Below are positions 7,591 to 16,297 of a stretch of DNA of 39,460 nucleotides, piece after piece (the stretch's first letter is position 1; the number at the start of each line of letters is the position of its first letter). A program made the translations under genes and the position numbers. The notes under the pieces are model-generated. The model saw only the letters and a program-made list of their open reading frames with translations, was not told where the DNA came from and did no database searches. The stretch is from RGIG9115 sp045648165 (GTDB lineage: Bacteria; Bacillota; Clostridia; UBA1381), in the NCBI GenBank assembly GCA_045648165.1, contig JAZRNL010000043.1, positions 1-39,460 on the forward strand, written 5' to 3'.

Positions 7591-8910
7591 ATGAATAATC
7601 CAAGAGAAGCAGCCCTTAAAATTTTATTTAAGATAGATTTTGAAGGCGCTTATTCAAATCTCGCTCTGAAAGATGGGCTCGACGGACTCAAAACTTCCGA
7701 TCGTGCTCTTGCAACACGGATAGTGTATGGATGTGTTTCAATGAAAATAACACTCGATTATATTATATCCATTTATTCAAAAACAAAAATACAAAAGCTT
7801 TCCCGTAGTGTGCTGGAGCTTCTTCGAATGGGTATATATCAGATTATGTTCATGGACAGAATTCCCGACAGTGCGGCAGTAAACGAAAGTGTAAAGCTTG
7901 CATCAAAATATGAAATCCGTTCAAAGGGCTTTGTAAATGCAATACTTCGTAAGGTATCGGCAGAAAAGGACAGTATAAAATATCCGGAAGAGCCTGTAGA
8001 ATATCTGCGGACAAGATATTCGTTCCCCAAAAAGCTTTGCGAAACTCTCATTTTTGAATTTGGTGAAGATTTTGCTGCGGAGCTTATAAAATCATTGTGT
8101 ACAGAGCCTGAAACAGTAATCCGCGTAAACAGTCTTAAAACAAACAGACAACTGCTGATTAATTCTCTTCGCAGTAAAGGACTTGCGGCAGAGGCTTTAA
8201 ATGATTTACCTTTTGGAATAGTTATTTCAGGCGGCGAAATCGGGAGCCTTGATGAGTTTAAAGATGGGCTTTTCACTGTTCAGGATACGGCGGCGCAGCT
8301 TGCTTGCGCGGTGCTTAATCCAAAGCCCGGTGAAACTGTTTTTGACCTTTGTGCCGCCCCCGGCGGAAAAACAACATACCTTGCAGAGCTTATGAAAAAT
8401 AAAGGCTCGATAACTGCATTTGACATACATCCTCATAAAACACAGCTTATTGAAGATACTGCCGAAAGGCTTGGCATTGATATAATAACTGCCTGCGCCG
8501 CAGATACTTCTGTTTATAAAAGCTCTATGAGCGGACGTGCAGATAAGGTGCTTGTTGATGCACCTTGCTCCGGTATAGGTATAATAAGGCGTAAACCTGA
8601 TATAAAATGGAACAGGGAAGATATTTCGGAACTTCCCCAAATCCAGAAAAAACTCCTTGAAAACGGAGCCGACTACCTGAAGCCGGGAGGGGAGCTTGTG
8701 TACAGTACATGTACCGTGCTCTCAGCAGAAAACGAAAAGGTAGTTGAACAGGTACTGTCGAACCATCCGGAATTAGAAATGGTTGACATAACTTCTGTTT
8801 TGCCTGTTAAATTTAACAAACCAACTGCAAAAAAAGGTTACGTTACGCTTTTTCCGAATATAGACGGTACAGACGGCTTCTTTATATGCAAAATAAGGAA
8901 AAAACCTTAA
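7591..8910 (+). CDS. rsmB: 16S rRNA (cytosine-967-C5)-methyltransferase
   Basis: Uses S-adenosylmethionine to methylate C967 of 16S rRNA. An N-terminal NusB-like RNA-binding domain (about 1-135; PREAALKILFKI) is joined to a Rossmann methyltransferase. The SAM-binding motif FDLCAAPGGKTTYLAE starts near 251. The two cysteines of the RNA m5C mechanism are present in DAPCSG (C326) and STCTV (C374). Length 439 residues, normal. It starts six bases after the metallopeptidase stop, and the nearest AGGAG is rather far away (15 bases), so initiation may depend on coupling. Confidence 0.95.
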   Translation: MNNPREAALKILFKIDFEGAYSNLALKDGLDGLKTSDRALATRIVYGCVSMKITLDYIISIYSKTKIQKLSRSVLELLRMGIYQIMFMDRIPDSAAVNESVKLASKYEIRSKGFVNAILRKVSAEKDSIKYPEEPVEYLRTRYSFPKKLCETLIFEFGEDFAAELIKSLCTEPETVIRVNSLKTNRQLLINSLRSKGLAAEALNDLPFGIVISGGEIGSLDEFKDGLFTVQDTAAQLACAVLNPKPGETVFDLCAAPGGKTTYLAELMKNKGSITAFDIHPHKTQLIEDTAERLGIDIITACAADTSVYKSSMSGRADKVLVDAPCSGIGIIRRKPDIKWNREDISELPQIQKKLLENGADYLKPGGELVYSTCTVLSAENEKVVEQVLSNHPELEMVDITSVLPVKFNKPTAKKGYVTLFPNIDGTDGFFICKIRKKP

Positions 8911-8920
8911 GGAACAGAAT

Positions 8921-9946
8921 ATGATTAATTTAAAGGATTTAACCTACGATGGACTGGTTGATTTCGTAAAAGAACAGGGCGAGAGCAAATTTCGTGCAAC
9001 ACAGATTTTTTCATGGCTTCACAAAGGTGTAGAAGGTTTTGATGATATGACAAATCTCAGCAAAGCACTTCGTGAGAAGCTTAAGTCTGTGAGCTATGTT
9101 TCCTGTCCGGAAATAGTTTTAAAAAGAGTTTCAAAGCTTGACGGAACTGTTAAATATCTTTTCAGTCTTGCAGACGGAAACTGTATAGAAACCGTTGTAA
9201 TGCGATATAATCACGGACTCAGTATATGCATATCCACACAGGTGGGTTGTGCTATGGGTTGTGGATTTTGCGCATCCACCATAGACGGTAAAATAAGAAA
9301 TCTTACCCCAGGGGAAATAGCCGACCAGGTTATTTTTGCACAAAAAGATATGGGAGAGAGGATTTCCAATATAGTTCTTATGGGTATTGGAGAGCCTCTT
9401 GATAACTTTGATAATGTACTTACATTCTTAAAAAATATAACGCATAAGGAAGGGCTTAATATTGGTTGGCGGCATATAAGCCTCTCAACCTGTGGTATTG
9501 TGCCCAAAATCAGAGAGCTTGCAGATATGAATACGCAGCTCAACTTATGTATTTCACTTCATGCATCTGACGACGAAACAAGAAGTGCCATAATGCCTAT
9601 AAACCGGAAATATCCTGTTTCTGAGCTGATAAAGGCGGCACAATATTATGTTTCAAAAACAAACAGACGAATTACTTTTGAATATTCACTCATTGCGGGG
9701 GTAAACGACAGTGATGGCCACGCCGTGAAATTAGCATCTCTTTTAATGGGTATGCTATGTCATGTTAATCTCATACCTGTAAATCATGTAGAAGAGAGAT
9801 CATACAAGAAAAGCAATGCGGCGGGTTTTTTTCGTGACCGTCTGGAAGCACTGGGAATAAATGCAACGGTGCGCCGTGAGCTCGGAAGCGATATAAGCGC
9901 ATCTTGCGGTCAGCTCCGAAGAAGTCACAGCAATGAGAATAAATAA
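8921..9946 (+). CDS. rlmN: Dual-specificity RNA methyltransferase RlmN (23S rRNA A2503 / tRNA A37)
   Basis: A radical-SAM enzyme that makes 2-methyladenosine at A2503 of 23S rRNA and A37 of some tRNAs. The CxxxCxxC cluster motif is C110-AMG-C114-GF-C117. The methyl-carrying cysteine near the C-terminus lies in ISASCGQLRR (about C329). A partner segment, LSICISTQVG, precedes the cluster. Length 341 residues, normal. It follows rsmB by ten bases with an AAGGAAC site. The segment QVGCAMGCGFCAS is diagnostic of RlmN rather than of Cfr-type resistance enzymes, although the two families are close. Confidence 0.95.
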   Translation: MINLKDLTYDGLVDFVKEQGESKFRATQIFSWLHKGVEGFDDMTNLSKALREKLKSVSYVSCPEIVLKRVSKLDGTVKYLFSLADGNCIETVVMRYNHGLSICISTQVGCAMGCGFCASTIDGKIRNLTPGEIADQVIFAQKDMGERISNIVLMGIGEPLDNFDNVLTFLKNITHKEGLNIGWRHISLSTCGIVPKIRELADMNTQLNLCISLHASDDETRSAIMPINRKYPVSELIKAAQYYVSKTNRRITFEYSLIAGVNDSDGHAVKLASLLMGMLCHVNLIPVNHVEERSYKKSNAAGFFRDRLEALGINATVRRELGSDISASCGQLRRSHSNENK

Positions 9947-9972
9947 AACGAATAAATCGGGAGGTGTAAAGC

Positions 9973-10704
9973 TTGAATTATGCATTTCTGACCGACATCG
10001 GAAAGCTAAGACGGCAAAATGAAGATAATGTCTATATTAACGACAAAAAACTGTCATTTGCAGTAGTAGCTGACGGAATGGGCGGTCATAATGCGGGTGA
10101 GGTAGCGAGCCAAATGGCTTTGGATGTAATAAAAACCACACTCAACCGCGGCAGAATAACAGATAAAACGAATATTGAAGAAAAGCTTCGAAAGGCATTT
10201 AATCTTGCAAATAAAAAAATATATGATTATGCAGAGGAAAATTCTAAGCTCATGGGAATGGGCACCACAACAGTTACTGCAATAATCCATAATGGAAAGC
10301 TTATTGTGGGAAATGTAGGTGACAGCAGGGCTTATATCATAAAAGATAATGAAATAAGACAGATTTCAGTTGACCACTCATATGTATGGCAGTTGGTTAT
10401 GAAGGGTGAAATAACGGAGAAGCAGGCAAAAAGGCATCCTAAACGTAACTATATAACCCGTGCTATGGGAACGGCAGAAGATGTGGAAGTAGACATATTT
10501 TCGGAATCCTGGGAAGGCGGAGTAGTGCTTTTGTGTAGTGATGGACTCTCGGGACTTGTAGACAATTACGAAATGAAGAATATTGTAAATGAGTCAGAAT
10601 CGTTGCAGGAAGCAGCACACAGGCTTGTAAGCCTGGCCAATGAACGTGGCGGAACTGATAATATAACGGTTGCTCTTATGGAAGAAGTCATTACGAACAT
10701 ATGA
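9973..10704 (+). CDS. prpC: PP2C-family protein serine/threonine phosphatase
   Basis: Metal-dependent (PPM/PP2C) phosphatase that reverses phosphorylation by the kinase encoded next to it. Its 243 residues carry the standard motifs: GKLRRQNEDN (D18), VADGMGGHNAGE (D34, G35), VGNVGDSRAYI, LCSDGLSGLVDN and GGTDNITVAL. The start is a TTG at 9973, preceded by GGGAGGTG at good spacing; the aligned family start (NYAFLTDIG) supports it. The downstream kinase gene begins ten bases after the stop, so the pair is co-expressed. Confidence 0.95.
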   Translation: MNYAFLTDIGKLRRQNEDNVYINDKKLSFAVVADGMGGHNAGEVASQMALDVIKTTLNRGRITDKTNIEEKLRKAFNLANKKIYDYAEENSKLMGMGTTTVTAIIHNGKLIVGNVGDSRAYIIKDNEIRQISVDHSYVWQLVMKGEITEKQAKRHPKRNYITRAMGTAEDVEVDIFSESWEGGVVLLCSDGLSGLVDNYEMKNIVNESESLQEAAHRLVSLANERGGTDNITVALMEEVITNI

Positions 10705-10714
10705 AAGGAATTTG

Positions 10715-12700
10715 ATGATGATAGAGAATTTAGTTGGAAAAACTTTAGCAGAACGATATCATATACTTGAACTTATAGGAACAGGGGGAATGGCTTCTGT
10801 TTATAAGGCTCGATGTGAGCTTCTTAAAAGAGATGTAGCGGTAAAAGTGCTTCGTGACAGTGTAAAAGATGATGAAATGGCGCTTAAATGCTTCAAACAG
10901 GAGGCTCAGGCGGCGGCTCAGCTATGTCACAACAATATTGTTCAGGTATTCGACGTAGGCGAAGTAGATGGTATGGACTATATGGTTATGGAGCTGGTTG
11001 AGGGCGTTACCCTTAAAAAGTATATAAAAGAGCAAGGAGCTCTCTCCTGGAGAGAGGCGTGCGATTTTGCAATTCAGATTGCTCAGGCGCTGGAAGCCGC
11101 TCATGCGAAAGACCTTGTTCATCGTGATATAAAGCCACAGAATATACTTACCACAGAGGGAAAAGTACTTAAAGTTGCAGACTTCGGAATTGCAAAAGCT
11201 GCTAATTCCGAAACAATGATGGTTACCGACAGCAATGCCATGGGTTCTGCTCATTATATTTCGCCCGAACAGGCAAGAGGCGGTTTTACAGATGCACGTT
11301 CTGATATTTATTCGTTAGGTATAGTGCTCTTTGAGATGCTTACAGGGAAGGTGCCTTTTGACGGCGAATCTCCCATATCAGTTGCTCTTATGCATATAGA
11401 AAAACAACCCCCATCTGTTCTTGACTATAACCCAAATGTTCCAGCAGATGTTGCGTCAATAGTTTCAAAAGCTATAACAAAGGAGCAGCTTGGCAGATAT
11501 CAGAATGCAACGGAGATGATTTCCGACCTTACTGCAGTTCTTGAAAACAGACCTGTGGATATTCAATATAAAGACGGTGATGAGGACGCATTTGATGCCA
11601 CAAAGCGTTTTGGAGAAGAAGGCGCGGATATAAGGGAAATCAAGAAAAACAAAAAGAAAATCAAGAAGGCCAAAACCCCCCAAGAAAAGAAAGCAGACCG
11701 CGTTGCAACAATTCTTGCTATTATAACGGTAATAGTCCTTGTATTTGCGGCATATGGAGTGTGGACCTTTGTTACATCTAAAACAGAGCCTATAGTGGTT
11801 CCTGAATTTTTAAATATGCCGATTGATGACGCCTACAGGCTTGCAGAAGAGCGGGGAATTACTCTAAACGAACTTAAATCCGATGTTTCTGATGAAGTTC
11901 CGGAAGACTGTGTTTCCTGGCAAGACCCATCACCCGGCACAAAAATGCTGCCTACTGACACGGTGTTTATTATAGTAAGTGAAGGACCTTCAGAAGGCGA
12001 TATACCCATACCTGATGTTGCAGGAATGTCTTATGATATTGCAAAACAGATAATTTTGGAAGAGGGACTTGAATACATAACAGAAGAAAAACCCAGTCTG
12101 GACGTTCCCAGAGGTTATGTAATCAGCCAGTCTCCCAAGCGTGATACGAGAGTTTCAGAAGGTTACGTTGTTACTCTTTTTGTAAGCACAGGTGCACCGT
12201 CTGCAGAAGAGAGCGCAACAGAAATTCCTGTTCCCGACCTCATTGGAAAATCCCAGGAAGAAGCAAAGGCAATCTGTGATGAGTATGGACTTGCTTTTTC
12301 TGCAATGCAGGTTTCCGATACACGTCCTTACGGAACCGTTTTGAAGCAAAGTCCTCTTGCGGGAACTCCTGCAGGCAAAGGAACGCATATAACAGTTATT
12401 GTAAGTTCAGGAGTAGGTAGTGACAGTGTTGAAACTGCCGAGCCGTCAACAGATTCAGAAGCGGAAGAAAATGTTCAGGATGAGGTTAAAACTAAAGAGT
12501 TTACCTACGAAATCAAGGGTAAAAACAACTCAACTGAACCGGTAAAAGTAAAAATCACCGTTGATGGTGATACAGTGTATGAAAAAACCAATAATATAGG
12601 TGATATTGTTTCCATAGATGTGACCGGATCAGATCGTAAAAAGGTTGTTGTATTTATCAACGGCGAACTTATGGCTACTGAATATATAGAATTTAACTAA
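10715..12700 (+). CDS. prkC: Membrane Ser/Thr protein kinase with three PASTA domains
   Basis: A 661-residue PrkC/Stk1-type kinase that senses peptidoglycan fragments or lipid II outside and phosphorylates proteins inside. The kinase domain (about 14-275) has the glycine loop GTGGMASVY, K44, H136-RD, D156-FG and APE-like SPEQARG. A basic juxtamembrane stretch precedes one membrane helix (about 330-352). Three PASTA repeats follow (about 360-425, 429-495, 503-568). After an acidic linker, a further domain of about 70 residues (EFTYEIKGKNNSTEPVKVKI onward) closes the protein. The ATG at 10715 is preceded by AAAGGA; the adjacent ATG at 10718 is also possible. It works with prpC and may share its substrates. 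Confidence 0.95.
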   Translation: MMIENLVGKTLAERYHILELIGTGGMASVYKARCELLKRDVAVKVLRDSVKDDEMALKCFKQEAQAAAQLCHNNIVQVFDVGEVDGMDYMVMELVEGVTLKKYIKEQGALSWREACDFAIQIAQALEAAHAKDLVHRDIKPQNILTTEGKVLKVADFGIAKAANSETMMVTDSNAMGSAHYISPEQARGGFTDARSDIYSLGIVLFEMLTGKVPFDGESPISVALMHIEKQPPSVLDYNPNVPADVASIVSKAITKEQLGRYQNATEMISDLTAVLENRPVDIQYKDGDEDAFDATKRFGEEGADIREIKKNKKKIKKAKTPQEKKADRVATILAIITVIVLVFAAYGVWTFVTSKTEPIVVPEFLNMPIDDAYRLAEERGITLNELKSDVSDEVPEDCVSWQDPSPGTKMLPTDTVFIIVSEGPSEGDIPIPDVAGMSYDIAKQIILEEGLEYITEEKPSLDVPRGYVISQSPKRDTRVSEGYVVTLFVSTGAPSAEESATEIPVPDLIGKSQEEAKAICDEYGLAFSAMQVSDTRPYGTVLKQSPLAGTPAGKGTHITVIVSSGVGSDSVETAEPSTDSEAEENVQDEVKTKEFTYEIKGKNNSTEPVKVKITVDGDTVYEKTNNIGDIVSIDVTGSDRKKVVVFINGELMATEYIEFN

Positions 12701-12714
12701 ACTGAGGCATTTTT

Positions 12715-13569
12715 ATGCAAAATGGAATAATAATTAAAGGAATTGGCGGCTTTTACTACGTGCTGTCTGAAGGCAGTGTGTATGAATGTAAGGCAAGAGG
12801 AATTTTCAGAAAAGAAGGAATAACACCTATGGTAGGTGACAGTGTGGGTATAGAGGTTAAAAACGGAAAAGGAAGTATAACGGAGATTATGCCCCGGAGA
12901 AATTCCCTTGTCCGTCCTCCTGTTGCAAACATTGATACTCTTTGCATTGTTATAGCTGCGGCATCTCCCGAACCTAATCTTAGGCTTGTGGATAAAATGC
13001 TTGTATATGCCGAAAAAAATGGCATTAATTCAGTAATTTGTATAAATAAAACCGACCTTGGCAGTAGGGATGATATCGTTGAAACATACGAGAAAGCAGG
13101 CTACACTGTTATTTGTGTAAGCGCAGGTACAAAGACTAACATGGAAGCCCTTCATAGTATTATGGAAAGCAGAGTGACAGCCTTTGCCGGGCTTTCCGGT
13201 GTAGGCAAATCAAGCCTTCTCAATATTTTGACGGATGCTACAATGGAAACGGGTACACTTAGTGAAAAAATAGAACGTGGCAAGCATACTACACGTCATG
13301 TGGAGCTTATACCCGCGAACAACGGATTTGTGTTCGACACACCTGGGTTCAGCTCCCTTGAGGTTCCAGATATGAGTGAGGAAGAACTTGAATTGTGCTT
13401 CCCTGATATTGCAAAGTTTTCGGACGGATGTAAATTCAGAGGATGCTCTCACATAAAAGATAGCGGTTGTGCTGTAAAACAAGCCGTAGAAGATGGAAAA
13501 ATCGCAACGTCACGTTACGAAAGCTATTGTGAAATGCGTGAAAACTTAAGGCTTCGTAAAAATTATTAA
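12715..13569 (+). CDS. rsgA: Ribosome small subunit-dependent GTPase A
   Basis: A circularly permuted GTPase that checks late 30S subunit maturation. The N-terminal OB fold (about 1-65) is followed by permuted G motifs: G4 NKTDL, then G1 GLSGVGKSSLLN and G3 DTPGF. The C-terminal zinc knuckle contains C-x-FRGCSH-x-C residues (CKFRGCSHIKDSGC). Length 284 residues, normal. It follows prkC by 14 bases with a modest TGAGG ribosome site and is the last gene of the long operon. Confidence 0.96.
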   Translation: MQNGIIIKGIGGFYYVLSEGSVYECKARGIFRKEGITPMVGDSVGIEVKNGKGSITEIMPRRNSLVRPPVANIDTLCIVIAAASPEPNLRLVDKMLVYAEKNGINSVICINKTDLGSRDDIVETYEKAGYTVICVSAGTKTNMEALHSIMESRVTAFAGLSGVGKSSLLNILTDATMETGTLSEKIERGKHTTRHVELIPANNGFVFDTPGFSSLEVPDMSEEELELCFPDIAKFSDGCKFRGCSHIKDSGCAVKQAVEDGKIATSRYESYCEMRENLRLRKNY

Positions 13570-13587
13570 AATTTGATCAGGATAATG

Positions 13588-13616
13588 CAACCTTTTGGCG
13601 CTTTGTCAGGTATTAT
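13588..13616 (+). promoter_or_regulatory. Possible ECF-type (autoregulated) promoter of the sigma factor gene
   Basis: The 68 bases between rsgA and the sigma gene contain GCAACCTTTTGGCGC (from 13587) and, further on, GTCAGGTATTATATG. The AAC-containing block and the downstream GGTAT resemble -35/-10 elements of ECF sigma promoters, with about 17 bases between AAC and GGTA. There is no good sigma-A promoter here. Autoregulation is inferred from the resemblance, not shown. Confidence 0.4.
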
Positions 13617-13637
13617 ATGTAAGGGGGGGATATTGCG

Positions 13638-14123
13638 GTGTCTGATCTTAAAACCCGGGAGTTTAAAGAACAAATAACCCGAAAATACTTCTCCATGGTA
13701 TATAAGCTTGCTCTGAACCAGACAAAGTCGCGTGAACACGCTGACGATGTGGTGCAGGAGGTTTTTTTGCGGTACATACAAAAGGATATTGATTTTGAAA
13801 GCGAGGAGCATATAAAAGCATGGCTTCTCAGGGTAACCATAAACTGCAGCAAAAATGTGTTTGCAGATACCTGGTTTAAAAGAACAGAAGGTTTTTCAGA
13901 TGATATACCTTTTCAGCATGAGGAAAAAAGTGATGTGTATTATGCAACTTTAGAGCTTCCTCAGAAATATCGCTCGGTAATACATCTGTTCTATTATGAA
14001 GATATGTCTGTCGCCGAAATAGCTGATTGCCTTGGTCAGAAGGAAAACACTGTTAAATCCCTGCTTCACAGAGCAAGAATAATGCTTCGGCAGAAGCTTG
14101 AAGGAGGGTATGATTTTGTTTAG
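13638..14123 (+). CDS. ECF-family RNA polymerase sigma factor
   Basis: A 161-residue sigma-70-family protein lacking regions 1 and 3, as in ECF sigmas. Region 2 contains the core-binding segment HADDVVQEVFLRYI (about 33-46). Region 4 contains the helix-turn-helix MSVAEIADCLGQKENTVKSLLHRAR (about 122-146). The GTG at 13638 is preceded by a GGGGGGG-rich ribosome site eight bases away. Its 3' end overlaps the next gene, a membrane protein that is probably its anti-sigma partner. The signal it answers to is unknown. The pair interrupts the usual rsgA-rpe adjacency. Confidence 0.9.
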   Translation: MSDLKTREFKEQITRKYFSMVYKLALNQTKSREHADDVVQEVFLRYIQKDIDFESEEHIKAWLLRVTINCSKNVFADTWFKRTEGFSDDIPFQHEEKSDVYYATLELPQKYRSVIHLFYYEDMSVAEIADCLGQKENTVKSLLHRARIMLRQKLEGGYDFV

Positions 14124-14880
14124 AAAAGAATACAAACAAGCAAATGATAATATAAAAGTAGATGAGGCTTTGCTGGAAAGAACAATAGAAGCCGCATTTG
14201 CTGAAAAACCAAAGAAGAAAACTTATTACCACAGAAGCTTTGCTCCCGTCGCGGCGGCACTTGTTATAGTTATCGGTGCATCAGCGGCATATCCGAAGCT
14301 TACGGAAAAGCCGCAGGTTGAACAGTCGGTAACTGCCATTGTTACATCAACGATTTCACCGACTATAAATCCTCATTCGGAATTAAAGTTTGAAGCTATC
14401 CCTGAGGTGACTTCGGAACCTATAAAAAATGTGAAAGCGAGCAGAGTAAAGCCTTCAAAAAATTCAACAGTCAAAAACGTTGTAGCGAATACCGAAGAGC
14501 CGAGGATAAACCAAGATGCAAATTCTGTAGTTGAAGACGTGGCATATATACCCTCCGGGAGTGAAACGGTGGAGGCTGTGTCAGATGCTTTGGTGCTGCC
14601 CTCGGTTGCCCGCGCAGTGACAGGTGAGATTGAAGCATATAATGCACCCGAACAATCCGAAGAAAGATTTATTCAAATTTCCTGTAATTTTTCAGATGGG
14701 GTTTCCGAATATGTATACGAAAATCAATCAGGCAAGTCGTTTATTGTTACAGTTATCGATTGTTGTGATGAATCAGTTTCAGGTCTTTCGGTCGAGAGAA
14801 ATGGGAAATTTTATGTTTTCAGCTCTCAGAATATGACAGACGCAGAAATACTGGAGGTTTTTGAAACATTAAATATTTAA
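14116..14880 (+). CDS. Probable membrane-anchored anti-sigma factor
   Basis: Residues 3-30 (KEYKQANDNIKVDEALLERTIEAAF) form a helical cytosolic segment of the kind seen in clostridial ECF-associated membrane proteins. A basic stretch and one membrane helix (about 47-66, APVAAALVIVIGASAAY) follow. Then comes a Ser/Thr/Pro/Glu-rich extracytoplasmic linker and a small C-terminal domain of about 70 residues (from FIQISCNFSDGVSEY). I prefer the TTG at 14116, eight bases after GGAGG; ATG 14110 lies too close to that site, and TTG 14098 lies upstream of it. It overlaps the sigma gene by eight bases, so synthesis is coupled. The anti-sigma role is inferred from position and topology; no catalytic or known sensor motif is visible. 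Confidence 0.6.
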   Translation: MFRKEYKQANDNIKVDEALLERTIEAAFAEKPKKKTYYHRSFAPVAAALVIVIGASAAYPKLTEKPQVEQSVTAIVTSTISPTINPHSELKFEAIPEVTSEPIKNVKASRVKPSKNSTVKNVVANTEEPRINQDANSVVEDVAYIPSGSETVEAVSDALVLPSVARAVTGEIEAYNAPEQSEERFIQISCNFSDGVSEYVYENQSGKSFIVTVIDCCDESVSGLSVERNGKFYVFSSQNMTDAEILEVFETLNI

Positions 14881-14892
14881 GGAGAGATACAA

Positions 14893-15534
14893 ATGATTTT
14901 ATCACCGTCTATTTTGACAGCAGATTATACCCGCCTTGGAGAACAGGTTATAGCTTCGGAAAAGGCAGGTGCACAGTGGTTGCATCTTGATATAATGGAT
15001 GGGCATTTTGTCCCCAACCTGAGCTTTGGCCCGGGACTGGTAAAGGCAATAAGGCCAATTACAAAGCAGTTTTTTGATGTTCATCTGATGATTGACAATC
15101 CCGAGGAATATATCGGGACCTTTGCCAATGCAGGGGCAGATGGAATAACAATCCATCTTGAAGCTGTAAGTGATATACCTATGTGTATTTCAAAAATCAA
15201 AAACCACGGGCTTAAATGCGGAATTGCAATAAATCCTGATACAGATGTTGAAAAAGTCGTTCCATATCTTAGTGACATAGATATGGTGCTTGTGATGAGC
15301 GTTTTCCCCGGCTATGGCGGTCAAAAATATATAGAGAGTGTAAATTCAAAAATATCTTTCCTCAGAGAAAAAATGGGTAAGGACTTTCATATCCAGGTAG
15401 ATGGCGGAATTAATAAAGAGAATATTGCTTCAGTATACGGGTTTGGTGCAGATGTTATAGTGGCAGGCACTGCAGTATTTGGCGGCAATATTGAAGGAAA
15501 TGTAAAAAATCTTATGGAGCTTTGTGAAAACTGA
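14893..15534 (+). CDS. rpe: Ribulose-phosphate 3-epimerase
   Basis: Interconverts ribulose 5-phosphate and xylulose 5-phosphate in the pentose phosphate pathway. The 213-residue TIM barrel has the metal-ligand segments LHLDIMDGHFVPNLSFGP and FDVHLM, the phosphate-binding VMSVFPGYGGQKY and VDGGI. An AAGGAGAG ribosome site precedes the ATG. The rpe gene follows rsgA in many Firmicutes; here a sigma/anti-sigma pair separates them. It overlaps thiN by one base. Confidence 0.96.
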   Translation: MILSPSILTADYTRLGEQVIASEKAGAQWLHLDIMDGHFVPNLSFGPGLVKAIRPITKQFFDVHLMIDNPEEYIGTFANAGADGITIHLEAVSDIPMCISKIKNHGLKCGIAINPDTDVEKVVPYLSDIDMVLVMSVFPGYGGQKYIESVNSKISFLREKMGKDFHIQVDGGINKENIASVYGFGADVIVAGTAVFGGNIEGNVKNLMELCEN

Positions 15535-16145
15535 TGAGAGTGATTATAATATCCGGAGGCAACTACTCCTTTTGCGGGGAATTTGCCGAAGATGATTACG
15601 TAATCTGTGCCGATAGCGGATATGATGCTGCTTTAAAAAACGGAATAAGAGTAAGTCTCCTTATGGGTGATATGGACTCTGTAAAAGCGGACATATCATC
15701 GGAAGAAAAAAAGCTTTTGTTTCCATCACGTAAGGATTATACCGATACAGAGCTTGCAGTCCGTCACGCAGTGGATATGAAGCCCCGGGAGATAATACTG
15801 CTTGGCTGTTGGGGAAGCCGTGCAGACCATTCCCTTGCAAATATATTTCTTCTTAAATATATAAGTGAGCAGGGTATAAATGCTCATATAGAAGATGAGA
15901 ATAATAAAATATATTACTATAAAGACTCTGCCAAGCTTGATGGAATGATTGGCAAAACAGTGTCGCTTATCCCTCTTACGTCTGAGATAAGAGGTATAAC
16001 CACAAAAGGAATGGACTACTCTCTTAATGGTGATTGTCTTTATTTTGGTGAAACCAGGGGTGTTTCAAATGTTATTACAGAAGCTGAGGCAGGTTATACA
16101 TCTGAGATGGGTGAAGGATTTATAGTAATCTCCGACGGGATATAA
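15534..16145 (+). CDS. thiN: Thiamine pyrophosphokinase
   Basis: Transfers pyrophosphate from ATP to thiamine to make the cofactor TPP. Its 203 residues include the family segments ADSGYDAALKNG, LLMGDMDSV, RKDYTDTELAVRHA and GCWGSRADHSLAN. The C-terminal half is a small beta domain with SLIPLTSEIRGITTKGMDYSL. The start codon overlaps the rpe stop (ATGA), so translation is coupled. No TPP riboswitch is visible upstream, as expected for a salvage or housekeeping kinase inside an operon. Confidence 0.94.
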   Translation: MRVIIISGGNYSFCGEFAEDDYVICADSGYDAALKNGIRVSLLMGDMDSVKADISSEEKKLLFPSRKDYTDTELAVRHAVDMKPREIILLGCWGSRADHSLANIFLLKYISEQGINAHIEDENNKIYYYKDSAKLDGMIGKTVSLIPLTSEIRGITTKGMDYSLNGDCLYFGETRGVSNVITEAEAGYTSEMGEGFIVISDGI

Positions 16146-16199
16146 ATGGTGCGAAAAGTTGCAGTTTGTAATTTTTTGCACCTTTTGTTGATTTACAGG

Positions 16200-16228
16200 T
16201 TGAAATTTCGAAAAAAATGTTGTATAAT
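16200..16228 (+). promoter_or_regulatory. Promoter of the flavodiiron-rubredoxin-ZIP unit
   Basis: -35 TTGAAA (16200-16205), a 17-base spacer and -10 TATAAT (16223-16228). The predicted start near 16235 leaves a leader of about 63 bases that contains a hairpin (16252-16278). Confidence 0.85.
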
Positions 16229-16251
16229 AATTTTGGATGTAATAAATAATA

Positions 16252-16278
16252 ACACAGAGGAAGTTAATTCCGCTGTGT
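16252..16278 (+). promoter_or_regulatory. Stem-loop in the flavodiiron protein leader
   Basis: ACACAG (16252-16257) pairs with CTGTGT (16273-16278) and GGAA (16259-16262) with TTCC (16268-16271), with one A/G mismatch and a five-base loop. It lies just before the ribosome site at about 16284. No U run follows, so it is not a terminator. It may stabilise the mRNA or act as an operator. Confidence 0.5.
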
Positions 16279-16297
16279 GGAATTGGAGTGTGCTTTT

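Noticed and set aside
15400..15540. TPP riboswitch before thiN
   Set aside because: thiN overlaps rpe with no leader, and no TPP riboswitch core motif is present.
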